Both the position numbers and the translations under genes were made by a program. From contig JBNKWA010000012.1 in the NCBI GenBank assembly GCA_050299555.1, forward strand, positions 1 to 64,000: a stretch of 64,000 bases of DNA, given 5' to 3'. This document shows, piece after piece, positions 7,406 through 15,509 of the stretch. The DNA is from JBNKWA01 sp050299555. Lineage in GTDB: Bacteria > Pseudomonadota > Alphaproteobacteria > Rhodobacterales > Rhodobacteraceae. Under the pieces are notes generated by a model, which saw nothing but the letters and a program-made list of their open reading frames with translations, was not told where the DNA came from and made no database searches. Each line of letters begins with the position of its first letter. The stretch's first letter is position 1.

Positions 7406-7990
7406 TCAGTCGGATTGCAAGGGCGCCGAGGCGCTGACGTCGGTCACCCCCTCGGGCGCGACATCGTCGGGCAGCTCGGTCTCGTAGAAGGTATAGGACA
7501 GGGTGATCACGTCGATCTCTCTGGCCTCGGTATCGTCGACGATGGCCGGATCGACGTAGAAGGTCACCGGCATCTTCGCCGATTCGCCGGGCCCGAGCAC
7601 CTGTTCGGTGAAGCAGAAGCAGTCGATCTTGGTGAAATAGGCGCCCGCGGCATAGGGGGTGACGTTGAAGCTGGCGGTGCCCGCGGTGATCCGCGCCGCC
7701 GGGTTCGACGCCTCGAAGAAGGCGATGCCGGTCTCGCCGATCTTCAGTTCCATCTCTTCGGAGACCGGGCGGAACGACCACGGCAGGCTGCGGTCGATAT
7801 TGGCGTCGAAGCGCACCCGGATGGTGCGGTCGAGCACGACGTCCGAACCGGCGGAGGCGGTGTTGGTCTGGCCGGCAAAGCCGGTGACGCGGCAGAAGAT
7901 GTTGTAGAGCGGCACCGCCGCGAAGGCGGCACCGACCATGGCCGCGGCGACGCAGCCGAGGATCGCGGCGGTGCGGGTCTGCGGGGTCAT
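7406..7990 (-). CDS. ctaG: Cytochrome c oxidase assembly protein CtaG/Cox11
   Basis: A 194-residue copper chaperone that delivers copper to CuB of subunit I. One N-terminal transmembrane helix (TAAILGCVAAAMVGAAFAAVP) is followed by LYNIFCRVTGFAGQT and a periplasmic immunoglobulin-like domain with the copper-binding CFCF motif (KIDCFCFTEQVLGPGE) and MPVTFYVDP. Start and length are normal for Cox11. It overlaps the preceding small membrane gene by four bases, so the two are coupled. Confidence 0.96.
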   Translation of the reverse strand: MTPQTRTAAILGCVAAAMVGAAFAAVPLYNIFCRVTGFAGQTNTASAGSDVVLDRTIRVRFDANIDRSLPWSFRPVSEEMELKIGETGIAFFEASNPAARITAGTASFNVTPYAAGAYFTKIDCFCFTEQVLGPGESAKMPVTFYVDPAIVDDTEAREIDVITLSYTFYETELPDDVAPEGVTDVSASAPLQSD

Positions 7991-8217
7991 TGGTCCCCTC
8001 CCGCGCCTGCCTGCGAGCCTGTCTGGGTACCTGTCTGCGCCCCGGGCACGGTCTCGAAGGTATGGTCGAAGCCGCGCATGTCGGCGCCGCCCATCATCTT
8101 CACGATGGTGACGGCGAAGATCATCACCACGACGCCGGCCAGAACCGCGCCGAGGCCGAGGTTGCGGCCGCGCCGGCGGGTGTAGATCTCGTGCCGGTCG
8201 GCGCCGAGGCCGCTCAT
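7987..8217 (-). CDS. Small membrane protein of the cox operon (CoxF/CtaF-like)
   Basis: A 76-residue protein overlapping ctaB at one end and ctaG at the other, each by four bases. It starts MSGLGADRHEIYTRRRGRN, has a single membrane helix (LGAVLAGVVVMIFAVTIVK) and ends in a Thr/Gln/Gly-rich tail with repeated TGTQTGSQAG. Small single-helix proteins with this start are usual between ctaB and ctaG in alphaproteobacteria and are counted among the oxidase assembly or accessory proteins; the exact role is unknown. It is easily missed because a longer frame runs through it. Confidence 0.85.
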   Translation of the reverse strand: MSGLGADRHEIYTRRRGRNLGLGAVLAGVVVMIFAVTIVKMMGGADMRGFDHTFETVPGAQTGTQTGSQAGAGGDQ

Positions 8218-9185
8218 CCCGGCCACCCCGCCATGGCGCCGATCTGCGGCCAGCCGGCGGGCTGCAGCCCCGCCGCGGTGGTCAGGGCCTGCACCAGCAG
8301 GACCACGAAATGGGCGAAGAGATAGGCGATGGAGAAGGCGAAGAAGCGCTTTTCGGTGCGGAACCCGTCGCCGGCCGAGGCCGCGGCGTCGCGCCGCCAG
8401 ACCGAGGCGGCACCGGCGACGAACATGACGTTCAGGACCAGCGCGGCAACGAGATAGACCGGCCCGCCGATGCCGGTGAAGGCCGGCAGGACCGCGATCG
8501 GCGCCAGCCCCAGCGCATAGCAAAGGATATGGTTGCGGGTCACCCGGTCGCCCGCCACCACCGGCAGCATGGGTACGCCGGCGTTGCGGTAGTCGTCGTT
8601 GCGGAACAGCGCCAGCGCCCAGAAATGCGGCGGCGTCCAGGCGAAGATCAGCGCGAACATCAGCAGGCTCTCGAGGCTCACGCCGCCGGTGGCCACGGCC
8701 CAGCCGATCATCGGCGGAAACGCCCCGGCTGCACCGCCGATGACGATGTTCTGCGGCGTCGCCCGCTTCAGCCACATGGAATAGACCACGGCGTAGAAGA
8801 AGATGGTGAAGGCCAGAAGGCCCGCCGCCACGGCGTTGGTGAAGAGCCACAGGAAGACCACCGCGAAGGCGGACAGGGTCACGCCGATGGCCAGCGCCTC
8901 GTCGCCGGTGACCCGGCCCGAGGGCACCGGGCGCGCGCGGGTGCGGCGCATCACCGCATCGATGTCGGCGTCCCACCACATGTTGAGCGCGCCGGCCGCA
9001 CCGGCGCCGACGGCGATCAGGATGATGGCCGAGAGCGCGATCACCGGGTGGGTGGGCACCGGGGCGACCAGCAGGCCGACGGCGGCGGTGAACACCACCA
9101 GCCGCATGACCCGCGGCTTCAGGAGTTCCACGTAGTCGCGGAACCCAGCCTCGGCGGCGATGCCGAAGGTGCCGGTGTCGCTCAT
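8214..9185 (-). CDS. ctaB: Protoheme IX farnesyltransferase (heme O synthase)
   Basis: A 323-residue UbiA-family enzyme that adds a farnesyl group to heme b to give heme O, the precursor of heme A. It has about nine membrane helices. The prenyl-diphosphate/Mg site is the NMWWDADIDAVMRRTRARP region, carrying DxxxD and the conserved R-T-RxRP, and a second acidic/polar loop follows near WALALFRNDDYRNAGVPM. It is the second gene of the cox operon, 36 bp after coxB. The product feeds the aa3 oxidase encoded by its neighbours. Confidence 0.96.
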   Translation of the reverse strand: MSDTGTFGIAAEAGFRDYVELLKPRVMRLVVFTAAVGLLVAPVPTHPVIALSAIILIAVGAGAAGALNMWWDADIDAVMRRTRARPVPSGRVTGDEALAIGVTLSAFAVVFLWLFTNAVAAGLLAFTIFFYAVVYSMWLKRATPQNIVIGGAAGAFPPMIGWAVATGGVSLESLLMFALIFAWTPPHFWALALFRNDDYRNAGVPMLPVVAGDRVTRNHILCYALGLAPIAVLPAFTGIGGPVYLVAALVLNVMFVAGAASVWRRDAAASAGDGFRTEKRFFAFSIAYLFAHFVVLLVQALTTAAGLQPAGWPQIGAMAGWPG

Positions 9186-9221
9186 GTCCGGACGATCATT
9201 GCGCGGCGCACCCGGCCCGGC

Positions 9222-10112
9222 CTAGTCGGCCGCGGCGACGGTGATGCCCGCAACCGGATCCTGGGGCAGCGCGGCATATTCGGCCTTGGCCGCCTCCAGC
9301 CACTTGGCATAGGCGGCCTCGCTGACCACCTTGACGGTGATCGGCATGTAGGCGTGATCCTTGCCGCACAGCTCCGAGCACTGGCCGAAATAGATGCCCT
9401 CGCGCTCGGCCTTGAACCAGGTCTCGTTCAGCCGCCCGGGCATGGCGTCCATCATCACGCCGAAGGACGGCACCTTCCACGAGTGGATGACGTCGGCGCC
9501 GGTGACCTGCACGCGGACGATCTTGTTGATCGGCACCACCATCGAGGTGTCGGCGGCCAGGAGGTACTCGTCGTCGTGATAGCCGTTGGCGGCAAGATCC
9601 TCGCGCGCCAGCATGTAGCTGTCGAAGACGATGCCGTCATCGGGGTATTCGTAGGTCCAGAACCACTGGTTGCCGGTGACCTTGATGGTCATGTCGGCCT
9701 CGGGGATTTCCAGCTGCTTGAACAGCACCGGCACCGAGAACGCGCCGATGGTGATCAGGATCAGGATCGGGATCAGCGTCCAGGCCACCTCCAGCGGCGA
9801 GTTGTGGGTGAAACGTGCCGGCGTCGGGTTCGACTTGCGGTTGAAGCGCAGGATGACGATCGCCAGCAGGATCAGCACGAAGGCCGAGATGACCGAGATG
9901 ATCACCAGAAGGAAGTTGTCCAGCCAGTGGATGTCGTCGGCAAGTTCGGTCACCGCGGGCTGAAACCCGGTTCCGCCCGGCACCGGCTTGCCGACCCTCT
10001 CCAGCTCGCCCAGCACCTGGTCCTGGGCCATGGCGGCGCCGGCGCTGAGCGCGACGACGGCGGCCAGGGATGCTTCTTTCCAGCCCGAGGCGAGTTTCGA
10101 TCCGATCCGCAT
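9222..10112 (-). CDS. coxB: Cytochrome c oxidase subunit II
   Basis: A 296-residue protein. A signal peptide (to about residue 29, ...GAAMAQ) is followed by two membrane helices (about 52-74 and 92-114) and a periplasmic cupredoxin domain. The CuA site is clear: HSWKVPSFGVMMDAMPGR, then CSELCGKDHAYM with cysteines near 245 and 249. It accepts electrons from cytochrome c and passes them to subunit I. I chose the ATG at 10112 because it opens the signal peptide; the frame itself runs open for kilobases upstream. It is the first gene of the operon and is divergent from tldD. Confidence 0.97.
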   Translation of the reverse strand: MRIGSKLASGWKEASLAAVVALSAGAAMAQDQVLGELERVGKPVPGGTGFQPAVTELADDIHWLDNFLLVIISVISAFVLILLAIVILRFNRKSNPTPARFTHNSPLEVAWTLIPILILITIGAFSVPVLFKQLEIPEADMTIKVTGNQWFWTYEYPDDGIVFDSYMLAREDLAANGYHDDEYLLAADTSMVVPINKIVRVQVTGADVIHSWKVPSFGVMMDAMPGRLNETWFKAEREGIYFGQCSELCGKDHAYMPITVKVVSEAAYAKWLEAAKAEYAALPQDPVAGITVAAAD

Positions 10113-10190
10113 GACGCTCTTATCCTTGTCCCTGAAGGCCGGCTTTGGGCTGCGACGGGAATCCGCCCTCGACACTTGCACGCGAAAATA

Positions 10191-10205
10191 CACATTCACT
10201 ATGTG
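10191..10205. promoter_or_regulatory. Short inverted repeat in the coxB-tldD divergent region
   Basis: CACAT and ATGTG flank TTCAC in a locally AT-richer patch of the 153-bp spacer between the divergent coxB and tldD starts. It could be an operator for either gene. No known binding motif is matched. Confidence 0.25.
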
Positions 10206-10265
10206 AGGACAAGCGCCTGCGTCGCGGCGATCTGCCGCCATGGCGCCGATGGAAAGGACATATCC

Positions 10266-11714
10266 ATGCCCAACAGCGCCAGCACGACCGAAACCGCCGA
10301 GCGTTTCCGCCCGTTCGAGACCATGATCGACGAGGGGGCGGCACTGAAGGTGCTGCGCCAGGCGACCGCGGGCGGGGAGGATGGCGAGCTGTTTCTGGAG
10401 CGCCGCCGGTCCGAGGCGCTGCTGTTCGACGACGGCAGGCTGAAGACCGCCAGCTACAATGCCGGCGAGGGATTCGGACTGCGTGCGGTCCGGGGCGAGG
10501 TCTCGGGCTACGGCCATTCGACGGAGATTTCCGAGGCGGCGCTGCGCCGGGCGGCCGAGACGGCGCGGCTGGCGGTGGCGGCGGGCGGCGGCACCATGGC
10601 GCCGGCTCCGATGCGCACCAATGCCCGGCTTTATTCCGACCGCGACCCGTTCGACGACGCCACCTTCCCGGTCAAGGTGGACCTGTTGCGCGAGATCGAC
10701 GCCTATGCGCGGGCGCTGGACCCGCGGGTGGTGCAGGTCTCGGCCAGCGTCGCCGCCTCGATGCAGGAGGTGGAGATCCTGCGCCCCGAGGGCACCCGGC
10801 TGACCGATGCCCGGCCCATGGCGCGGATCAATGTCAACGTCATCGTCGAGGAGAACGGCCGCCGCGAGGCGGGCAATTCCGGCAGCGGCGGCCGCTTTGG
10901 GCTGGCATCGCTGATCCTGCCGGAATGCTGGCAGGGCCATGTCGCCGAGGCGCTGCGCATCGCGCTGGTCAATCTTCGCGCCGAACCGGCGCCGGCCGGG
11001 GTGATGGACCTGGTGCTCGGCCCGGGCTGGCCCGGGGTGCTGCTGCACGAGGCGGTGGGCCACGGGCTGGAGGGCGACTTCAATCGCAAGAAGACCTCGG
11101 CCTTTGCCGGGCTGATGGGCCAGCAGGTCGCCGCCCGCGGCGTTACCGTGGTCGATGACGGCACCATCCCCGACCGCCGCGGCTCGATCAGCTTCGACGA
11201 CGAGGGCACGCCCAGCCGCCGCAACGTGCTGATCGAGGACGGGGTGCTGGTGGGCTATCTGCAGGACCGCCAGAACGCCCGGCTGATGGGGGTCGAGGCC
11301 ACCGGCAACGGCCGCCGCGAGAGCTATGCCCACAAGCCGATGCCGCGGATGACCAACACCTTCATGCTGGCCGGCGATGCCACCCCCGAGGCGATCCTCG
11401 CCGATCTCGACGACGGCATCTATGCAGTGGGCTTCGGTGGCGGCCAGGTGGACATCACCAACGGCAAGTTCGTGTTCAACTGCACCGAGGCCTATCGGGT
11501 GAAGAAGGGCAAGGTCGGGGCGCCGATGAAGGGCGCGACACTGATCGGCGACGGCGCCACGGCGCTGAAGAACGTGCGCGCGGTGGGCAACGACATGAAG
11601 CTCGACCCCGGCATCGGCAATTGCGGCAAGGACGGGCAATGGGTGCCGGTGGGCGTCGGCCTGCCGACGGTGATGATCGGCGGCCTGACCGTGGGCGGCA
11701 GCGCCGCCGCGTAA
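10266..11714 (+). CDS. tldD: Metalloprotease TldD
   Basis: A 482-residue protein of the TldD/PmbA family, the catalytic half of the TldD-TldE heterodimer, which degrades unfolded peptides and matures microcins and antitoxins in the cytoplasm. The zinc motif HEAVGHGLEGD (HExxxH) begins at residue 261. The C-terminal half contains FNCTEAYRVKKGK and GATLIGDG, both typical. I took the ATG at 10266, preceded by GGAAAGGA, which gives the family length; the frame is open much further upstream. It is divergent from coxB; the partner tldE/pmbA is not in the window. Confidence 0.95.
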   Translation: MPNSASTTETAERFRPFETMIDEGAALKVLRQATAGGEDGELFLERRRSEALLFDDGRLKTASYNAGEGFGLRAVRGEVSGYGHSTEISEAALRRAAETARLAVAAGGGTMAPAPMRTNARLYSDRDPFDDATFPVKVDLLREIDAYARALDPRVVQVSASVAASMQEVEILRPEGTRLTDARPMARINVNVIVEENGRREAGNSGSGGRFGLASLILPECWQGHVAEALRIALVNLRAEPAPAGVMDLVLGPGWPGVLLHEAVGHGLEGDFNRKKTSAFAGLMGQQVAARGVTVVDDGTIPDRRGSISFDDEGTPSRRNVLIEDGVLVGYLQDRQNARLMGVEATGNGRRESYAHKPMPRMTNTFMLAGDATPEAILADLDDGIYAVGFGGGQVDITNGKFVFNCTEAYRVKKGKVGAPMKGATLIGDGATALKNVRAVGNDMKLDPGIGNCGKDGQWVPVGVGLPTVMIGGLTVGGSAAA

Positions 11715-11943
11715 GCCTGGCGCCGGGGGCGGGTCGGGTCCGCGCGGGTTGCGGCCGGGCCTCGGCCGGGGAGGGGACGGCGCGGCCTTGTCCGCCTGGC
11801 GGCCCGCCGTCTTGCAAGCGTCCGGATGCCTGGCCTTGCGCAAACCACGGCGGCCATTTGTTGTGGACGCGCCCGCGGGCCCCTGCCAATGTGACCGGGA
11901 GCCGGGGCGAGGGGTGCCCGGCGGCGTCGTGTGGGGCGGGGCA

Positions 11944-12435
11944 ATGTTTGCGATTCCTGTGTGGCATACCGATCCCGGGCGGATGGCGCGGCTTGGCGGG
12001 GCGAACCTGTTCGTCGCCGCGGCGCTGACCCTGGTGGCGGTCCCGGCGCTGGCCCTGTCGCTGCAGGGGATGCTGGATCTGACCGCCGGTCCGCTGCACG
12101 ACGGCGGGGTGTCGCGGGGCCCCACACGCCTCGAGATCGTCGCCTATTCGCCGCTTCTGGCCTGGTGCTATTTCATCCTGGCGATCCCGGTGCTGGGCTA
12201 TGCCCGGCGCAACGCGCTGTTCGGCCTCGGTTCGATCATCCTTGGCGGCGTCGTGGTGGGCTCGATCGGCAGCCTCGCGCTGTCGGTGGTCTATGGCGGC
12301 ACGGTGCTGCCGGTGCTGGGCCTGCTCGGCGCCGGCTTTGGCGCGCTTTATGCGCTGGTGTTCTGGATCATCCTGCGGGTCTCGGTGCCCGGCGCCTTCC
12401 GCCGGCGGGTCAACGTGATCGAGGTCTTCGCCTGA
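11944..12435 (+). CDS. Four-helix membrane protein of unknown function
   Basis: A 163-residue protein starting MFAIPVWHTDPGRMARLGG. About four hydrophobic segments follow (NLFVAAALTLVAVPALALSL; LLAWCYFILAIPVLGY; LFGLGSIILGGVVVGSIGSL; LGLLGAGFGALYALVFWII). I set the start at the ATG at 11944; upstream codons of the same frame read as unstructured Gly/Arg/Pro sequence. No family was recognised. It lies between tldD and dprA on the same strand with sizeable gaps, so it is probably a single transcription unit. Confidence 0.65.
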   Translation: MFAIPVWHTDPGRMARLGGANLFVAAALTLVAVPALALSLQGMLDLTAGPLHDGGVSRGPTRLEIVAYSPLLAWCYFILAIPVLGYARRNALFGLGSIILGGVVVGSIGSLALSVVYGGTVLPVLGLLGAGFGALYALVFWIILRVSVPGAFRRRVNVIEVFA

Positions 12436-12548
12436 GCCGGGGCGCCGGCCGGTCACCCGCGCCCTCCGCCGCCCGCATTGGCGGTCGCCATCCGGGTCGC
12501 CGGCCGGTCTTCACAATGCGTTAACCGCGAGCACGCAAGGCTGGCGCC

Positions 12549-13769
12549 ATGCCGCTTGCAACCCCCGCTACCGCCGATCCGGGCGCTGCCCCGAAGGCCC
12601 CCCGGTCGGCCGTGATCGCCCCCGGCGCCGGCCCGGGCGAGCGTCTGGCCTGGCTCAGGCTGGCGCGGTCGCGCCGCGTCGGGCCGGCCACCTTCCTGAA
12701 GCTGATGCGGCTTCACGGCTCGGCCGGGGCGGCGCTGGAGGCGTTGCCGGCCATGGCCGCCGAGGCCGGCGAGACCGACTATCGCTGCCGCAGCGCCGCC
12801 GACGCCAAGGCCGAGCTCGACGCCGGCGCCCGCATCGGTGCCCGGCTCGCCTGCCTGGGCGAGGCCCATTATCCCGCCGCGCTGGCCGGCATCGCCGATC
12901 CACCGCCGGTCCTGTGGATGCTGGGCGACCCGGCGCTCGCCGCCCGCCCGTCGGTGGCGCTGGTGGGGGCCCGCAACGCCTCCTCGATGGGGCTGCGCAT
13001 GGCGGCGCGGCTGGCCCGGGAGCTGGGCGAGGCGGGGCTGGCAATCGTCTCGGGCCTTGCCCGCGGCATCGACGCGGCGGCCCACAAGGCGGCGCTGGAG
13101 ACCGGCACCGTCGCGGTGGTGGCCGGCGGCGTCGACGTGGTCTACCCGCCCGAGAATGCCGATCTTGCCCGCGACCTCGCCCGCGCCGGCCTGATCGTTT
13201 CGGAAATGCCCATGGGCCTGCAGCCCCAGGCCCGCCACTTCCCGCGCCGCAACCGCATCGTCGCCGGCCTTTCCGAGGCGGTGATCGTGGTCGAGGCGGC
13301 GGCGCGCTCGGGCAGCCTGATCACCGCCCGCGAGGCGCTGGACCAGGGCCGCGAGGTGATGGCGGTGCCCGGACACCCCATCGACCCTCGGGCCAGCGGC
13401 TGCAACATGCTGATCCGGGACGGCGCGGTGCTGGTTCGCGGCGCCGACGACGTGCTGGCGGCGCTCGACCGGCCGGTGCCGCAGCGCAAGGTCCCCACCG
13501 CCGGCCTCACCGCGAGACCGGTGGCCGGTGGTCCGGTGCCGGCGGCCGCCATGGCCGCGGCGACGGCCGGTGATCCGCCGCCCGCCAGCGGCGCCGCGCT
13601 GGCCGACATGGTGCTGAGCCTGCTGGGCCCGGCGCCGGTTCCCGAGGACATGCTGATTCGCCAGACCGGGCAGTCGACGGCGCGGGTGCTGGAAATCCTC
13701 GCCGAGCTCGACCTGGAGGGCCGCATCGAACGCCACGCCGGTGGCCTGGTTTCGCGCGCCGCTGCCTGA
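12549..13769 (+). CDS. dprA: DNA-processing protein DprA
   Basis: A 406-residue protein that binds incoming single-stranded DNA and loads RecA during transformation. The N-terminal region (about 25-100) carries an HhH/SAM-like segment (LAWLRLARSRRVGPATFLKL). The Rossmann-like core contains VALVGARNASSMGLRMAARL, IVSGLARGIDAAAHKAAL and FPRRNRIVAGLSEAVIVVEA, and a C-terminal winged helix follows (LLGPAPVPEDMLIRQTG...). All core motifs are intact. The first about 25 residues are Ala/Pro-rich and not conserved. Its presence is compatible with, but does not prove, natural competence. Confidence 0.96.
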   Translation: MPLATPATADPGAAPKAPRSAVIAPGAGPGERLAWLRLARSRRVGPATFLKLMRLHGSAGAALEALPAMAAEAGETDYRCRSAADAKAELDAGARIGARLACLGEAHYPAALAGIADPPPVLWMLGDPALAARPSVALVGARNASSMGLRMAARLARELGEAGLAIVSGLARGIDAAAHKAALETGTVAVVAGGVDVVYPPENADLARDLARAGLIVSEMPMGLQPQARHFPRRNRIVAGLSEAVIVVEAAARSGSLITAREALDQGREVMAVPGHPIDPRASGCNMLIRDGAVLVRGADDVLAALDRPVPQRKVPTAGLTARPVAGGPVPAAAMAAATAGDPPPASGAALADMVLSLLGPAPVPEDMLIRQTGQSTARVLEILAELDLEGRIERHAGGLVSRAAA

Positions 13770-13846
13770 ATGGCGCGCGACACCGGCTGCCATCTTCCTG
13801 CCCCGATGCCGCGCTACCGGCCCAAACAGGGTAGATTGGGGACCTG

Positions 13847-15286
13847 ATGGAATCGGCCAGTCCGGACGATGACGGCGGCGGCATGCTGCGCCTCGCGGCG
13901 CTGGCCGTCGTCGCGGTCGCGACCGTCCACATCCTGTCCTATATCGGCCGGCCGCTGTGGTTCGACGAGATCTTCACCGCCATCGCCAGCCGCCCCGAAC
14001 CCGGTATCGACTGGCCGCGGGTCGAGGGCGACGTGCATCCGCCCGGCCACATCCTGCTGGTCTGGGCCTGGCAGACGGTGTTCGGCCCCGGCGCCGAGAT
14101 GCTGCGGCTGTCGAACCTGCTGGCCTTGCCGGTCATCGCGCTGGCCGCCTGGCGCCTGTCCGGCGCCCTGGCACCGCGGCGGATGTGGCTGGCGCTGGCG
14201 TTGCTGATCGGCAACGGCCTGTTCCTCTACTTCCTGACCGAGCTCAGGGCCTATTTCCTGCTGATCGCGCTGTCCCTTCTCGGCCATGCGGCGCTGCTGA
14301 GGTTGGTCAGGGCGCCGTCGCGCACCGACCTTGCCCTGCTGATCGCCGCCGCGCTTGCCGCCAGCGCGCTGCATTTCTTCGGCACCGCCATCGGCGGCGG
14401 GCTTTTGGTCACCGCCGCCCTGATGGCGCCGTCGCGGGGGCAGCGCATCGCCGCGGCGCTGGGGCTGGTAGCGCTTCTTGCCGGGTTCGCGCTGTGGCTG
14501 ACCTTCACCACCGCCATTGCCAACGGTACCGCCACCGACCTGTGGCTGGAAAACGACCCGGCGATCCTGCCGCTCTTCATCAGCCGCGGGCCGCTGCTGG
14601 TGGCGGCGCTGCTGGCCGTGCTGGTGGCCCGGGCGCGCGGCGCGCGGATGCAGCCCGGCTGGCCGGTTCTGCTCTTGCCCTCGGCGCTCGCCCTCGGCGT
14701 GGCGCTGGCGCTGTCGTTGCTGACCCCGGTCATCAGCGAGAAGAACCTTGTCGTCGTGCTGCCGGCGCTGGCCCTGGCCCTGGCGGTGGCGGCACCGCCG
14801 GCGCTGCTTTACCGGGCCAACCGCAGCGCCGTCATGGTGCTGGCCGCGGCGGTCCTGACCTTCCTGCCCGGCTATCTGGCCGGCAGGGTCCACCAGAACC
14901 CGCGCTGGGTGATCGAGGAGGCCTATGCCCGCGACTGTGCCGGGCTGCCGCTTTATTTCGCCGAGCCCGGGTTCATGCAGGACTATGCGCGGCGCCTTTA
15001 CGCGCCCGACGTGAGGCGGCCGCAGGTACCGCTGATCAAGCTGATCGGCGGCAGTGCGGCATTTTCGCCGATCGACTATCGCGACTGCCCGGTGGTGGCC
15101 GCCGGCTGGCACGAGGACGGCCCTTTGGACGACATCGCCGAAGTCGTGACCCGCTCGGGCCTGCCGCTGACCGTCGAGCCGGCGCCGGTCGACGCCTGGG
15201 GGCCGCCACGGCGTTTTGCCGGCTACATCCTCACCTATCGACAGCGGATCGGCGGCGGCGACCTGCAATTCGCCGCCGGCGAGTGA
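13847..15286 (+). CDS. GT-C fold (GT39/ArnT-like) membrane glycosyltransferase
   Basis: A 479-residue polytopic membrane protein with about eleven hydrophobic segments. The first extracytoplasmic loop contains GRPLWFDEIFTA and EGDVHPPGHILLVWAW, the acidic motif pattern of GT-C enzymes that use lipid-linked sugars, such as ArnT and protein mannosyltransferases. The C-terminal periplasmic part (VIEEAYARDCAG...) is short. The acceptor is unknown; cell-envelope glycosylation is the likely role. It follows dprA by 77 bp on the same strand. The family call is fairly sure, the reaction is inferred. Confidence 0.7.
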   Translation: MESASPDDDGGGMLRLAALAVVAVATVHILSYIGRPLWFDEIFTAIASRPEPGIDWPRVEGDVHPPGHILLVWAWQTVFGPGAEMLRLSNLLALPVIALAAWRLSGALAPRRMWLALALLIGNGLFLYFLTELRAYFLLIALSLLGHAALLRLVRAPSRTDLALLIAAALAASALHFFGTAIGGGLLVTAALMAPSRGQRIAAALGLVALLAGFALWLTFTTAIANGTATDLWLENDPAILPLFISRGPLLVAALLAVLVARARGARMQPGWPVLLLPSALALGVALALSLLTPVISEKNLVVVLPALALALAVAAPPALLYRANRSAVMVLAAAVLTFLPGYLAGRVHQNPRWVIEEAYARDCAGLPLYFAEPGFMQDYARRLYAPDVRRPQVPLIKLIGGSAAFSPIDYRDCPVVAAGWHEDGPLDDIAEVVTRSGLPLTVEPAPVDAWGPPRRFAGYILTYRQRIGGGDLQFAAGE

Positions 15287-15435
15287 CGACCCGGTCACGG
15301 CACGGCCTGGCACCGTCGATTCGCGACCGATTTCGGGCGTTGGCGGGTTGATCGGCGCCCGTGGCCTTCACCTGCTGGGCGAAGCGCCGGAGCCGTGCCC
15401 TGATCGCCCCCGGATAAGGCGGGCGGGCCGGCCGC

Positions 15436-15464
15436 GGTTGACATCCCGGCGGCCGCGCCACATT
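15436..15464 (+). promoter_or_regulatory. Possible topA promoter
   Basis: A perfect TTGACA at 15436-15441 is followed after 17 bp by CATTTT, a weak -10, about 45 bp before the topA start. Only the -35 box is convincing. Confidence 0.35.
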
Positions 15465-15509
15465 TTCCGCCGCCATTCCTGCCTGCCGGACTTGGGGAGC
15501 CTAGCATAA

